64,000 bases of DNA from contig NZ_CP121451.1 of assembly GCF_029689945.1 (NCBI RefSeq), positions 6,014,001-6,078,000 on the forward strand. Direction: 5' to 3'. This DNA is from Paenibacillus amylolyticus (GTDB taxonomy: Bacteria > Bacillota > Bacilli > Paenibacillales > Paenibacillaceae). A program made the position numbers and the translations under genes. This document shows positions 46,179-55,458 of the stretch, piece by piece (positions within the stretch are counted from its first letter, which is position 1; every line of letters begins with the position of its first letter). Under the pieces are notes generated by a model. It searched no databases. It saw only the letters and a list, made by a program, of their open reading frames with translations, and was not told the DNA's origin.

Positions 46179-46730
46179 TCACTCGCGTAATAGTTTAGAC
46201 TCTCCTTGCTTCAAATCAACAAATATAGGCTTCTGCACATTGTTTATTGTGGAAATATCAATCTCATCAAGATATCTGAAAACAAGCTGCAATGATTCCT
46301 TTTGTTCATCTTCAAATAAAAGAGTTACCTGGTCATCACAGAGTTTCCCCTCCAACTCTGCAATAACGTCAAATAAAAACATTACAAATACTACTTCATT
46401 TCCATCCGGATACGTATAGTGCATTCTCTCGCCCGTGTATATGGAGGCCAATTCATAAGAACTCACTTCAAGCCCTGTTTCCTCTTTCACTTCTCTAATC
46501 ATGGTTTCTTCGATTCGTTCACCTGGCTCCATACCCCCACCTGGTAATCCCCAATCTCCATAATCAGATCTCTTTTGCAGCAGAACCCTTCCCATATGAT
46601 CTCGAATAATAGCTCCACCCGTAACTACAATACGACTAGTCATGCCTCTGCCCCTCTCTGTTGGGTTGCTTCTGACGGCCCCCCTTACACGATCACTTCC
46701 GTAGACTCCTCTTAATTCATCATAACCCAT
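46179..46730 (-). CDS. Nudix hydrolase
   Basis: 183 residues if started at 46730 (MGYDELRGVYGSD, which resembles the MGY-x-x-LR opening of Bacillus Nudix proteins); ATG 46643 has a GAGGGG site and would give 154. The Nudix helix is complete at the GGGMEPGERIEETMIREVKE / ETGL stretch. VVTGGAIIRDHMGRVLLQKR shows the first strands. Probably a nucleotide or NTP-like substrate. Slightly AT-rich. Confidence 0.82.
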   Translation of the reverse strand: MGYDELRGVYGSDRVRGAVRSNPTERGRGMTSRIVVTGGAIIRDHMGRVLLQKRSDYGDWGLPGGGMEPGERIEETMIREVKEETGLEVSSYELASIYTGERMHYTYPDGNEVVFVMFLFDVIAELEGKLCDDQVTLLFEDEQKESLQLVFRYLDEIDISTINNVQKPIFVDLKQGESKLLRE

Positions 46731-46831
46731 GTATTGGTAAATGGAAATTGAAAAAGATCCTATCCACCTCCCAACGCATGAGAAGCAAATCGGACCTAAA
46801 AAAAATAAATTACACTCAAAAAACCTTTCGT

Positions 46832-47359
46832 TTACTCAGAAATTCTGCCTCTTCGCACAAAAGTCTGAGACAAAATCCGGTGGCTACCCGGTATGTTGTC
46901 AATCTCAATGTTATGTTCAGACTCGGTATATTCAATCTGATGTTGCTCATAATACTTTTTCCAGAACGAAACTGCTGCTGCATTGTTAGCGAGTTGTCCT
47001 ACTTGGAATCTACCCTGAAACTGAGCAAAAACCAAGTCAACCGCTTGTGCTGCCAGTCCCTGTCCGCGATACTTTTTGATCAGGAACAGCTCCTGCACGG
47101 TATAATCCACATTTTCCGGCACATATGGAGGTGAGCACATCAAGACGAATCCAATCACTTTCCCTTCGTACTGAATCAAAAACGGATGCAGCTCATCGCG
47201 TTCCAAATATAGATACGTGTTGGTTGGATCGTATGTACCCTCTTCCAGCAGATCTTCGCCCGAGAATTCAGACAGATCATATAAATACAAGTTGAACAGA
47301 TTGAGAAACAATTCCTTTTGTTCTGGCAAAATACGCGTAATATGTACATTCATCTTCAT
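46832..47359 (-). CDS. GNAT family N-acetyltransferase
   Basis: 175 residues, start after GGGAGAGG. Acetyl-CoA loop KYRGQGLAAQAVDLVFAQFQ near residues 95-114, preceded by VQELFLIKK, then NAAAVSFWKKYYEQHQ. Bacterial GNATs of this subtype often have LYDLSEF-GED near residue 30, as here. Substrate unknown. Confidence 0.88.
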   Translation of the reverse strand: MKMNVHITRILPEQKELFLNLFNLYLYDLSEFSGEDLLEEGTYDPTNTYLYLERDELHPFLIQYEGKVIGFVLMCSPPYVPENVDYTVQELFLIKKYRGQGLAAQAVDLVFAQFQGRFQVGQLANNAAAVSFWKKYYEQHQIEYTESEHNIEIDNIPGSHRILSQTFVRRGRISE

Positions 47360-47538
47360 TGCACCTCTCCCTTATCATTAGTTCGTTAATGATCCACACA
47401 AGACTACCGATATTCACAACGAGCTTGCTCTGTCATGATCTCAATATATCGTTTCAACCCCAGCAGACATAGGCAAAGTTTGATTTAAACCATAGATAAC
47501 CTTACTTTCAAATTGGACATGAACATCTGTACAAAAAA

Positions 47539-47556
47539 AAGACTCCCTACAGAGTC
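47539..47556 (-). terminator. Terminator after the isochorismatase gene and repeat copy D
   Basis: GACTC-TGTAGG-GAGTC followed by T8 on the minus strand. Confidence 0.75.
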
Positions 47557-47628
47557 TGATTATTGGTCTTATCTTATTTTTACCAAGTATCCATTAGCAC
47601 TTAGCTAATAATTATTGAATGATATAGG

Positions 47629-47842
47629 TTCAACTTACTTTTTACACAAAAACGGAGAGGACAGAAATAACCTGAAGAAGCGGAGCTAAAAGCTTTCTGC
47701 AAGAAAGCTGCCTCGGAAGCATACACTTCGCCTTTATCACCGGATTTCCCCTTTAAAAAAGGAATCAAAAAAATCTGGGGATAACAGCAATCGGAAGGTT
47801 GTTCTGTCATTGGAGTGTCAGTGTAAACCTCTTTAGTTGAAC
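47629..47842 (-). repeat. Interspersed structured repeat, copy D (long form, inverted)
   Basis: Read on the minus strand: GTTCAACT..TTTACACTGACACTCC at the left, GTGTAAAAAGTAAGTTGAA at the right, with the AGCTTTCT-TGC-AGAAAGCT hairpin. The element is in the downstream region of the isochorismatase gene; an 85-residue frame over it is repeat-derived. Confidence 0.8.
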
Positions 47843-48327
47843 TTATATAGATAATCAACTACAGGATATGAGATCACATTGCGATCTCTGTACGTTGAAG
47901 TCACCGCTTCGTGATGTGTGCTAAGAATTCCGTTTTGCAACATTACCGGTCGGAAACCTCGCTCCATCGCTCCGTTGTAGGTGAATAGAACACATTCCTC
48001 TGCGGCAAAACCGGCGATGATCAATAGTTCTATGCCATGACTCTTCAACACCTGCTCCAGATCGGTCTGCCAGAAGGCATTAGACGCTTCCTTCGTAACC
48101 GTGATATCCTTCTCATTCACATCCACCTCGGGAATAATGCGATACTCTTCTGGCTCTGCCTCTTCCATACCTTCCACATCCTGAACGTGAACAACCTTAT
48201 GATCATTCGAGCGCAGTACGTTGGCCACATGGTTAATGTACTCGCAAGCATGGTCTATTGAAATCTGGTCCATCTTTTTCCGCACAATACTCTCTTGCAT
48301 ATCAACAATCAGCAAACCTACCTTCAT
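47833..48327 (-). CDS. Isochorismatase-family cysteine hydrolase
   Basis: 164 residues from ATG 48327 after GAGGAG. GLLIVDMQESIV carries the catalytic Asp, KEASNAFWQTDLE the Lys, IIAGFAAEECVLFTYNGAME the Cys. Nicotinamidase/isochorismatase fold; substrate unknown. Its 3' end touches repeat copy D. Confidence 0.88.
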   Translation of the reverse strand: MKVGLLIVDMQESIVRKKMDQISIDHACEYINHVANVLRSNDHKVVHVQDVEGMEEAEPEEYRIIPEVDVNEKDITVTKEASNAFWQTDLEQVLKSHGIELLIIAGFAAEECVLFTYNGAMERGFRPVMLQNGILSTHHEAVTSTYRDRNVISYPVVDYLYKFN

Positions 48328-48355
48328 CCAATCGCTCCTCAACAATAAATTCAAC

Positions 48356-49066
48356 TTAATCTTTAAATAATTCATTCAGCATCCGGTCACGGTTCTCCAG
48401 AAAGCTGCGAGTAATCTGATAATGATCGGTATCCTCATAGGTTACCTCTTGAATATGGCTATCGTCAAAACTTAAAATCTCTGCCCCCGGATACCCCAGC
48501 AAAATGGGTGAGTGCGTCGCAATAATGAATTGCGAAGTGCCTGACAGATCATGAAGGATGCGCAATAACGAGAGCTGCCTGGCTGGAGATAAAGCGGCTT
48601 CGGGCTCGTCGAGCAGATAGATGCCTTTGGAACTGAAGCGATTGACGAACAGACTGAGAAAAGACTCCCCGTGCGACTGCTTATGCAATGAACGCCCGCC
48701 ATAATACCGAAGTGATTCCGGCATCTCATCGACATGTGATGCAAACTGATAGAAGGACTCCGAGCGCATGAAGAAGCCATTTGTTATTTTGGGCAACCAT
48801 GCCAGTCTTAGATAGTTCCCGAGCGAGGACTCCGAAGCATGTGTCTCATAGCTATTATTCCTGCCTCCCCCTGCGGTATTGAATCCACATTGATGAGCGA
48901 TGCCTTCCAGCAGCGTTGATTTCCCTGAACCATTTTCACCTACAAAAAAAGTAATGTTATTCGTGAACTCCAATCGTTTCAAGGACCGGATCGTGGGGAT
49001 GTCAAAAGGATATTGGTCTCGATTCTCAATCTTGGCCGACATGAGTTCCACACTTCGAAGATACAT
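48356..49066 (-). CDS. AAA-family ATPase (ABC/SMC-type, stand-alone)
   Basis: 236 residues from ATG 49066 after GGGAGG. Walker A GENGSGKSTLL, signature-like QSHGESFLSLF, Walker B GIYLLDEPEAALSP, switch His in ATHSPILLGYP. Matches predicted ATPases of the YhaN-like/DUF2813 or Wzm-like soluble kind (RecF-related). No partner genes next to it, so not a complete defence system. Ends 28 nt before the isochorismatase start, possibly co-transcribed. Confidence 0.8.
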   Translation of the reverse strand: MYLRSVELMSAKIENRDQYPFDIPTIRSLKRLEFTNNITFFVGENGSGKSTLLEGIAHQCGFNTAGGGRNNSYETHASESSLGNYLRLAWLPKITNGFFMRSESFYQFASHVDEMPESLRYYGGRSLHKQSHGESFLSLFVNRFSSKGIYLLDEPEAALSPARQLSLLRILHDLSGTSQFIIATHSPILLGYPGAEILSFDDSHIQEVTYEDTDHYQITRSFLENRDRMLNELFKD

Positions 49067-49165
49067 AATCATCCTCCCGATGTGTTCTATTTCAATCTAA
49101 CGCTCAGATTCATTCCCTTTCCATCGTACCCTATAACGGGGTTCATATGAAACCGTATCAACCAA

Positions 49166-49192
49166 AAAGAGCAAGCCATAGGCTTACTCTCT
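49166..49192 (-). terminator. Terminator after the GT2-GtrA gene
   Basis: AGAGTAAGCC / GGCTTGCTCT with T5 on the minus strand. Confidence 0.75.
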
Positions 49193-49200
49193 CTTCAGGG

Positions 49201-50213
49201 TTAATAAACAAATCTGCGCTGCGCCCAATAGCTAAATACAAAGATGGACACTTCGGTCAATAGTTTGGCAGCGAGCAGCGGGATGATCAGTTTTTCATTA
49301 TAAAAATACAGCAAACCGTAGTTTAATAACAGCACCAGCAGGACAAGTGAGAAGTATTTGGGCAAAGACTGCCGAACCTTGGAGGTTCGTCCTGCGGAGA
49401 ACACATACTTCCGGTTAATCGTATAGTTGAAGATGGAACTGCATAATCTTGCTGCAACAACCGACAGAAACAGATTATGCGTGAAATACTGGATAACGAA
49501 TAGTAATCCAAAATCAATCAGAGCAGACAATACCGAAGAAGTGCTGAACATCAGAATTGGCAGATAGATGCGGAACGAATCAACCAGTGGGCGGAAATGG
49601 GAGGACTCATTGTGATCCAGATACACTGTATCAATAAACTCCTCCGTAATCTCATACCCTTCCTTGTGTGCCGTTAACAGCATGTTCATCTCGTATTCAA
49701 ATCGATCCCCGGGAATCTGGTTCAACCAGTCCAGCATGGCGTAGGGAAAACCGCGTAGACCCGTTTGCGTATCATATACCTTGGTACCTGTCGTGAGGGA
49801 AAAGACCGCTCGTGTGACTGTATTGCCAAAACGACTGCGTGCTGGAATTTTACCACTGAAGCGACGACTGCCGAGTACAATTCCGGGTGTCGTTTGGGCG
49901 AGCAATACTTCAAGAATACGCTTAATATCATGTGGCAGATGCTGCCCGTCACTGTCTGCACACACTACACCGCCCTGAGGTCCGTGCTTTTGAATGTACT
50001 GAAAGCCTGTCTTCAATGCTCTGCCCTTGCCCAGATTGACGGGATGTGTCAGGACCGTACAGCCATAGGCTTCTGCCGTTTCGAAAATTCCACGGTAACC
50101 GGTCCACTGCCATCATCCACGATCACAATGGGTCCAAGCTTGAATGTCTGTAACTGCAGAACGAGATTCAGTAAACGCACATCGGGTTCGTAAGATGGAA
50201 TTAATATCGTCAT
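49201..50213 (-). CDS. GT2 glycosyltransferase fused to GtrA membrane domain (frameshifted as read)
   Basis: ATG 50213, MTILIPSYEPDVRLLNLVLQ, UDP-sugar motif IVIVDDGSGP, then a broken frame at CC 50099-50100. One G restores GYRGIFETAEAYGCTVLTHP and joins ADSDGQHLPHDIKRIL (acceptor-site Asp pair). About 337 residues; the last 115 are four membrane helices of the GtrA kind. Such proteins make or use polyprenyl-phosphate-linked sugars (family knowledge). Coupled to the phosphodiester glycosidase by an ATGA overlap. Confidence 0.85.
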
Positions 50214-51223
50214 GATCCTTGTCCCTCCGTCAGATATAGAATGTCACTTACGCCGCGTTCCTGGTCACGCCCCAGCGGATTATTCACGACTCTACCCATA
50301 AAATACATTGTGGATGAACCGCCGCCGTCCAGATTGTAGGCTTCGGTTGCTCCAAGGCCTTTCATGACATCGGCCAGTTCTGCCAAGGTCATGCCACGGC
50401 TGTCGTCCTGCCGTCCGTCCACCACCACAAAGACATAATGATTCGGAGCAATCATGCCGATCGCTGTTCTTGGATTCGCATCCTGGATGGAGCGGTTACC
50501 GAAGTTGGTATCGATTTTCACACTGCTAAAATCACTGACGATCTCGCCATCCTGAACCAGAATGGGCCCAAAGGATAATGTATTAGTTGCACCTTCGGCC
50601 AGCAGTTCCGAGGAAGAAATCTCGTTCTCGTTATATGTTTTTATCGTTCCGTCATTGAACAGGGCCAGTGCATCCCGTGTCGGGCTATCCCGGTACAACG
50701 TCCCATTTCGGATAATGACACCATCATCACGGAATCCGTAATAGTCCCCATTAATGGCAAAGATCGCATTGTTGGCTGCGGCAATCTCTGACGTATTCTC
50801 GGTAATGTTCGTTCCAAAACTGTTATCCGCCAGCGCAGTTCGCAGGCTGCTTGCATCTGTTAGCTGAACATCAGCGACATAATACGTAATCTGATCGGAG
50901 CCAGATCCTGTCTGTACCTTATCGATATGGACCTCCATATCATCACTCGAATAATTCCAATCATCTGACGTTGCGTTCACATCAGTTGCGGTGGTTGCAG
51001 TGCTGGTGGAATCATTCGTGCTTCCCGTTGCTGCCGTTGCCGTGTTCTCATCCGCGACAACCACCTGTACATGCCTAATCAGGTAACGGTCAGCCAGGCT
51101 GTACAGGATTCCACCTACTGCGAGCACCATGACAAGTGTGATGATGAGCCATCTTCGTTTTCTTGGGGAGATTGGTCTTTTATGTGGGTCTTTCCGGGTT
51201 GGTTTCTGATAGATCTTCATCAT
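50210..51223 (-). CDS. Membrane-anchored phosphodiester glycosidase (NAGPA domain)
   Basis: 337 residues. Transmembrane anchor about 24-45, a Ser/Thr/Ala-rich linker (about 58-90), then the phosphodiester glycosidase (NAGPA/DUF2233) domain: NAIFAINGDYYGFRDDGVII, TYNENEISSSELLAEGATN, PRTAIGMIAPNHYVFVVVDG, YNLDGGGSSTMYFMG. Homologues release sugars from phosphodiester-linked glycans. Outside-facing. Makes an operon with the GT2-GtrA gene; together they suggest tailoring of a surface glycan (inference). Confidence 0.88.
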   Translation of the reverse strand: MMKIYQKPTRKDPHKRPISPRKRRWLIITLVMVLAVGGILYSLADRYLIRHVQVVVADENTATAATGSTNDSTSTATTATDVNATSDDWNYSSDDMEVHIDKVQTGSGSDQITYYVADVQLTDASSLRTALADNSFGTNITENTSEIAAANNAIFAINGDYYGFRDDGVIIRNGTLYRDSPTRDALALFNDGTIKTYNENEISSSELLAEGATNTLSFGPILVQDGEIVSDFSSVKIDTNFGNRSIQDANPRTAIGMIAPNHYVFVVVDGRQDDSRGMTLAELADVMKGLGATEAYNLDGGGSSTMYFMGRVVNNPLGRDQERGVSDILYLTEGQGS

Positions 51224-51300
51224 GTGAAGCTCACCTCTTCATCTAAGTTCTTAAGGCCATATTAGGCCGGGTAGCTTAAATGAATCTGAAACCAAATGAA

Positions 51301-51517
51301 TTGAACTAAGGAATATTCACACTGACACTACGATGACAGAACAACCTTCCAATCGCTGTTACCCCCAGATTTTTTTGATTCCCCTTTTCTAAAGGGGAAA
51401 ATCCGGGGATAAAGGCGAAGCGTATGCTTCCGAAGTAGCTTTCTTGCAGAAAGCTTTTAGCTTCGCTTTTTCAGGTTTTTTCTGTCCTCTCCGCTATTTT
51501 GTGAATGAATAGTTCAA
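51301..51517 (+). repeat. Interspersed structured repeat, copy E (long form)
   Basis: TTGAACT...TTCACAC at the left, GTGAATG...AGTTCAA at the right; perfect TTCCCCTTT-TCT-AAAGGGGAA hairpin and GCGAAGC / GCTTCGC around AGCTTTCT-TGC-AGAAAGCT. Upstream of the phosphodiester glycosidase and downstream of the radical SAM gene. Confidence 0.8.
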
Positions 51518-51523
51518 TAAAAT

Positions 51524-51563
51524 AAGGTGATCCGTTTTCCCATTGAGGAAAGCAGATCACCTT
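51524..51563 (-). terminator. Terminator after the radical SAM gene
   Basis: AAGGTGATC / GATCACCTT (51524-51532, 51555-51563) with an inner TCC/GGA pairing, followed by TATTTTATT on the minus strand. 51564-51648 shows nothing else. Confidence 0.7.
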
Positions 51564-51648
51564 GATTTTCAATCTATAGAACCCTGAAGGTCATTTCTAT
51601 CGGAATACATATTTTATTTAACACACATATCTTCAACAGATCTTCCTG

Positions 51649-52604
51649 TTATGCGTTTGCAAAAAGAGCATCGTACGCAGGACAAGGTCGCTTCTCCAGG
51701 AATTCTGTTAAGGCCGGTGGCTGCTGGGCATAGATCTCCTTCAACGACGTTCCGTTATAGATGTTGCCAATCACGACAGGATGGCATAACTCACAGATGA
51801 GAATATCCCCGTTGCCGTGCAAGTGCAGCTGTTTCGTGCCATCCACACAATTAGAGAAATACACACCAGTTTGTTCACGCAGATTCAACTGTTCAGCGAA
51901 CCGGTCCATACAGGTAAAATAGAGCGTTGTATCTGGCTTTTTATGCTCAATTAATTCCGTTACAGATCGAACGAGGGACTCTCTGGATACAATCTGACTC
52001 CAATCGGTATGCGGCATCTTAATGCTGTTCTGGATCTCATGGATGCGCACACCCAGATCATATACCTTATCACTAATGGCCTGCATGTTCGCTTGGTTGC
52101 CTTCAAACAGTAGCGTTTCCAATACCGTCTCCAGACCGGCTTCCGTACACAAACGGATATTCTGCTCCAGTCTCTCATACATGCGAGGATGCACACGGTA
52201 GTACGCAGCATAGGCCTCTGCATCCGTATAATTGAACGAGATATGGATGTTGGACAAGCCTGCATCACGCAATGCAAGAATCCGTTCTTCTGTCAGCAGA
52301 CTGGCATTACTGTTCAATTGTGTATCGATGCCATGTGCCGCACAGTATGTCACAATCTCCAGGCAATCCTGGTATTTCAGGGTGACTTCTCCCCGGACAA
52401 TCGTACGCGCCTGAGATGAGGAAGCTCACTAATAATACGGATGACTTCCTGACTACCGATGCATGCGCCATCATCCCGATTGTAGGCGCAGCAGTAGTCG
52501 CATTTATAATTGCAGTTCGATGTCACTCCCACTTCAAGCCCTTCCAGCTCATATACACCGGGTGTTTCCAATTCGAGTGATTTATATTTGTTTTTAGCTG
52601 TCAA
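51649..52604 (-). CDS. Radical SAM protein with SPASM-like C-terminus (frameshifted as read)
   Basis: TTG 52604, 8 nt after AGGAGG. Cluster motif CNYKCDYC near residue 33. At CCCC 52391-52394 one missing G turns RLSGGEVTLKYQDCLEIVTY into a stop; repaired, the protein is about 318 residues, with FTCMDRFAEQ, CVDGTKQLHLHGNGDILICE and LCHP, which look like the second iron-sulfur (SPASM/twitch) site. Such enzymes often modify peptides, but no precursor peptide gene is visible within 500 bp, so substrate unknown. Confidence 0.8.
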
Positions 52605-52743
52605 TTCGTTATACCTCCTGATTCCTTCATTCATTCCATGTTTGGATAACTTGAAGAGTATAGTGGATGGCACACGGTTGACGATATGACATTATGTACG
52701 TTGGTTGTTGTAAGGTGAGATACAAGGTAATTCCATCATCCCT

Positions 52744-53379
52744 CTACTCTATATCATCCACGTTAAACTCAGGATTATAGGCAAACTCATGGCTCGCCAG
52801 CATGATGAATGAAACACGACCTTTTTGATCAAAATTCATGGATAAACCTTTCATATTCGCCAATCTGCCTTCTTCCAATATTGTATGATCAAAGGACGCT
52901 ATGACATGGTACTTACCTTGTTTATTTTTCTCCATCATATATGTAATACTTTTTACTTTTCCTTTTCTAGTATCTATAAAAGCTTTCTTGCCATATTGTT
53001 GGAAGACCTCCTGGACTGTACTTCCATAGCCTATCCCGCTTGGCGTTTTATACGTTTGGAACTTTGCCTGGTCATCAATCATGATGCCATCCACACGGCC
53101 ATCTTTGTAATGAATAGTCATATCTTTGTACTGGTAGACATTCGTATGCTTATAATAATCTACGTGTGGTCCAAGTTGCTGCTCAACCTCTTCACGAGTA
53201 CTTCCGAGTTTAATCGTAATATCTTTGGATTTAATCTGAAATTGGAATTCATCCTCATTAAATATCTTAGTTGCATGAGATGCAGGAGTTTCTTGTGAAA
53301 CGGCATTACGATGGTATGCCACTTCTGAGCTACTTAAAAAAGTCATGACTAGCATAAGATACAGGATTCCTTTGCTCAA
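52744..53379 (-). CDS. Exported protein of unknown function
   Basis: 211 residues, TTG start. Signal peptide-like first 24 residues. Two repeats with KLGSTREEVEQQLGPHVDYY (about 55-74) and GIGYGSTVQEVFQQYGKKAF, like the SmpA/OmlA-type or YxiF-like repeats. Suggests a small surface-exposed beta fold; function unknown. Confidence 0.65.
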   Translation of the reverse strand: MSKGILYLMLVMTFLSSSEVAYHRNAVSQETPASHATKIFNEDEFQFQIKSKDITIKLGSTREEVEQQLGPHVDYYKHTNVYQYKDMTIHYKDGRVDGIMIDDQAKFQTYKTPSGIGYGSTVQEVFQQYGKKAFIDTRKGKVKSITYMMEKNKQGKYHVIASFDHTILEEGRLANMKGLSMNFDQKGRVSFIMLASHEFAYNPEFNVDDIE

Positions 53380-53409
53380 CCTTGATCGCCCTTTCCCAAA
53401 ACACGTTCT

Positions 53410-53984
53410 TTATTTAATACGAGTATTAAAATCTTCTTTTACAATGGCATACATTTTCAGATCCTGAAGTTCATTTTTCACCTTCATATATTTCCTCAGA
53501 ACACCCTCGAATTGCATGCCTGCCTTCTCCATAACCTTGGCGGAACCGTTGTTCTTCACTAAACATTGAGCCTGGATTCGTTCCAATCCCACTTCGTCAA
53601 ATCCAAATTGGATGATTCGTTTCACTACTTCGGTCATGTAGCCTTGATTCCAATATTGATCAGATAACACATATCCCAGCTCGACTCTCCTGTTATCGCT
53701 ATCACACCCTAGATAGTTACAACTACCAATCAGTCTCTTGGTGTGTTTATCTTCAATCCCCACGGGCCGATTAGATCCGTCTCATAGCGACTCATGACAA
53801 AATCTAAAAAGGCTTTGGTATCTTCTTTGCTCTGATGCGCGTCCCAAGTGGTGAACTCCGAGACAGCGGGTACAACACAATAACTATACATATCATCGAG
53901 ATCATCATAGGTAAGCCGCCGGAGTATCGTCCTTTCGGTCTCCAACACCGGAAATGGTTCGAAGAAACTTTCAATCGTTTTCAT
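53410..53984 (-). CDS. GNAT acetyltransferase, RimJ-like (frameshifted as read)
   Basis: ATG 53984 after GGAGG. ETERTILRRLTYDDLDDMYS is the RimJ/RimL opening. The frame breaks at CCCC 53758-53761; one added G gives DLIGPWGIEDKHTKRLIGSC and joins the acetyl-CoA loop DQYWNQGYMTEVVKRIIQFG. Total about 191 residues. Members acetylate protein N-termini or ribosomal proteins; substrate unproven here. Confidence 0.85.
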
Positions 53985-54062
53985 AGATTCGCCTCCCTGA
54001 GATTGTTAGGTAAAGAAATCCATAACCGTTTGATCCGCGCTGCCTACTCATCTGTTATACAA

Positions 54063-54719
54063 TCAAGGCCACAATCTGCGTGTCTTCCACTGCCCATCTT
54101 GCATCACATATTGGACTCGCACATGCTTACGCTCCGCATCTCCCTGCCAGAACTCCACCTCCTGTGCATTCACGGCATATAAACGCCATTGAGGTGTAAC
54201 GACATCGGGGTCACGTTGGATACGTTCTTTCTCAGCTTCAATGGAGCGATTCAGCACGTCCTCACTATCCAAAACCTCACTCTGATGCCCTGTCATGGCA
54301 ACTGCTCTCGCTCCAGCTGAACGTTTGCGGAAATCATCAGCGCCCGCTTGATCTCCCTGATCCTCAGCAACGCCCTTTATCCGAATCTGTCTTCCCAAGG
54401 AAGGCCAGTAGAAGGTGAGAGCCACATGAGGGTTCTCCTTTAACTGCTGCCCTTTTCGACTCTCCGAACTGGAGGCAAAATAGAACGTTTCGTCCATTAC
54501 GTTTTTCAAAATCAACACCCGCGCATCAGGATAACCGTTGTGATCCACGGTGGAGATCGTCATGGCATGAGGTTCTTTCACCTCGTTCTCAACCGCCACG
54601 CTCAACCATTCCAAAAACAGCTCTCCCGGCCGCTCCGGCAACTGTCCCGTATCCCACGCTGGAAATGGGCCAGATAAAGACTTCAACTGTTGTAGCAGTT
54701 CAATCGATGGATTACTCAT
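54063..54719 (-). CDS. pdxH: Pyridoxamine 5'-phosphate oxidase-like protein
   Basis: 218 residues. N-terminal helix, then the FMN-binding barrel: HAMTISTVDHNGYPDARVLI, FYFASSSESRKGQQLKENPH, ALTFYWPSLGRQIRIKGVAE, and the end FWQGDAERKHVRVQY. The RQ and RKH positions correspond to PLP/FMN contacts of PdxH, so a real PNP oxidase is possible; other vitamin B6-linked flavoproteins share the fold. Single gene between two short ones. Confidence 0.8.
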   Translation of the reverse strand: MSNPSIELLQQLKSLSGPFPAWDTGQLPERPGELFLEWLSVAVENEVKEPHAMTISTVDHNGYPDARVLILKNVMDETFYFASSSESRKGQQLKENPHVALTFYWPSLGRQIRIKGVAEDQGDQAGADDFRKRSAGARAVAMTGHQSEVLDSEDVLNRSIEAEKERIQRDPDVVTPQWRLYAVNAQEVEFWQGDAERKHVRVQYVMQDGQWKTRRLWP

Positions 54720-54743
54720 ATCATCGCCTCCGTCTTCAATTTT

Positions 54744-55358
54744 TTAATCAAGATGGCTTAACACATTTGCGCTGCTAAGTTTCCAACCATGTCTTCCCTT
54801 TTCAATGGTGTGTACACTGGTGTTACCCATGGGATAGAAGCTGGACTTATTGCTCCATTCCCGCTTCTCAAGCAGATAATACAGAATGTTAATCACTCCG
54901 CCATGAGTAATTAACAGGACATTGGACTGGACTGTGTGTTCCTCCATATCTCTAAGGAGTTGCTCGAAAGATGTGCTTATTCGGTTATAAAAATCCCTTG
55001 GACTTTCTCCTCCCGGAAAAGGGGAATGCATCTCAAGAGTGTTGAAATACACTCCTGGATAATATTCTTCCGCTTCCTTATGGCGCATTCCTGCCAAATC
55101 CCCATTATTCATCTCCCGCCAATCTTTCATAAAGCTAGCCCGCATGTTTAATCTTTTCTCAATTTCCCGTGTTGTCTGCACTGCACGAGCAAGATCACTG
55201 CTCATGATCGTATGTATGTTGTACTCCTCAGCGTGAAGATGCAGATGCTCTCCGAGTTTCTTGGATTGATTGATCCCCTGTTCCGTAAGTCCACGCTCAC
55301 TCCATCCGCCTCGATACCCTTCCTCGTCCATCCCGTGCCTCACCAGATATATTTTCAA
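54744..55358 (-). CDS. Histidine phosphatase family protein
   Basis: 204 residues, TTG start after GGAGG. RHG motif YLVRHGMDEEG near residue 4, phosphate pocket SSDLARAVQTTREI, second His in LLITHGGVINILYY. Phosphoglycerate-mutase-like; substrate unknown. Cytosolic. Confidence 0.88.
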   Translation of the reverse strand: MKIYLVRHGMDEEGYRGGWSERGLTEQGINQSKKLGEHLHLHAEEYNIHTIMSSDLARAVQTTREIEKRLNMRASFMKDWREMNNGDLAGMRHKEAEEYYPGVYFNTLEMHSPFPGGESPRDFYNRISTSFEQLLRDMEEHTVQSNVLLITHGGVINILYYLLEKREWSNKSSFYPMGNTSVHTIEKGRHGWKLSSANVLSHLD

Positions 55359-55408
55359 GATCTCTCCTCCTTTTCACTTCCTATGGAACAGATTCCTTCA
55401 CAAATAAA

Positions 55409-55441
55409 CCCGACCTCAGATAGCTTCTATCCAAGATCGGG
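55409..55441 (-). terminator. Terminator after the DUF2569 gene
   Basis: CCCGA / TCGGG with inner AGATAG-CTT-CTATC stem, T-rich tail on the minus strand. Confidence 0.65.
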
Positions 55442-55458
55442 CATTTCCTGCAACCCAT

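Noticed and set aside
47601..47858. 85-residue minus-strand frame
   Set aside because: Lies across repeat copy D and is made of repeat sequence.
48356..49066. Defence-system ATPase (OLD or Gabija-like)
   Set aside because: No TOPRIM, helicase or nuclease partner nearby; looks like a single predicted ATPase.
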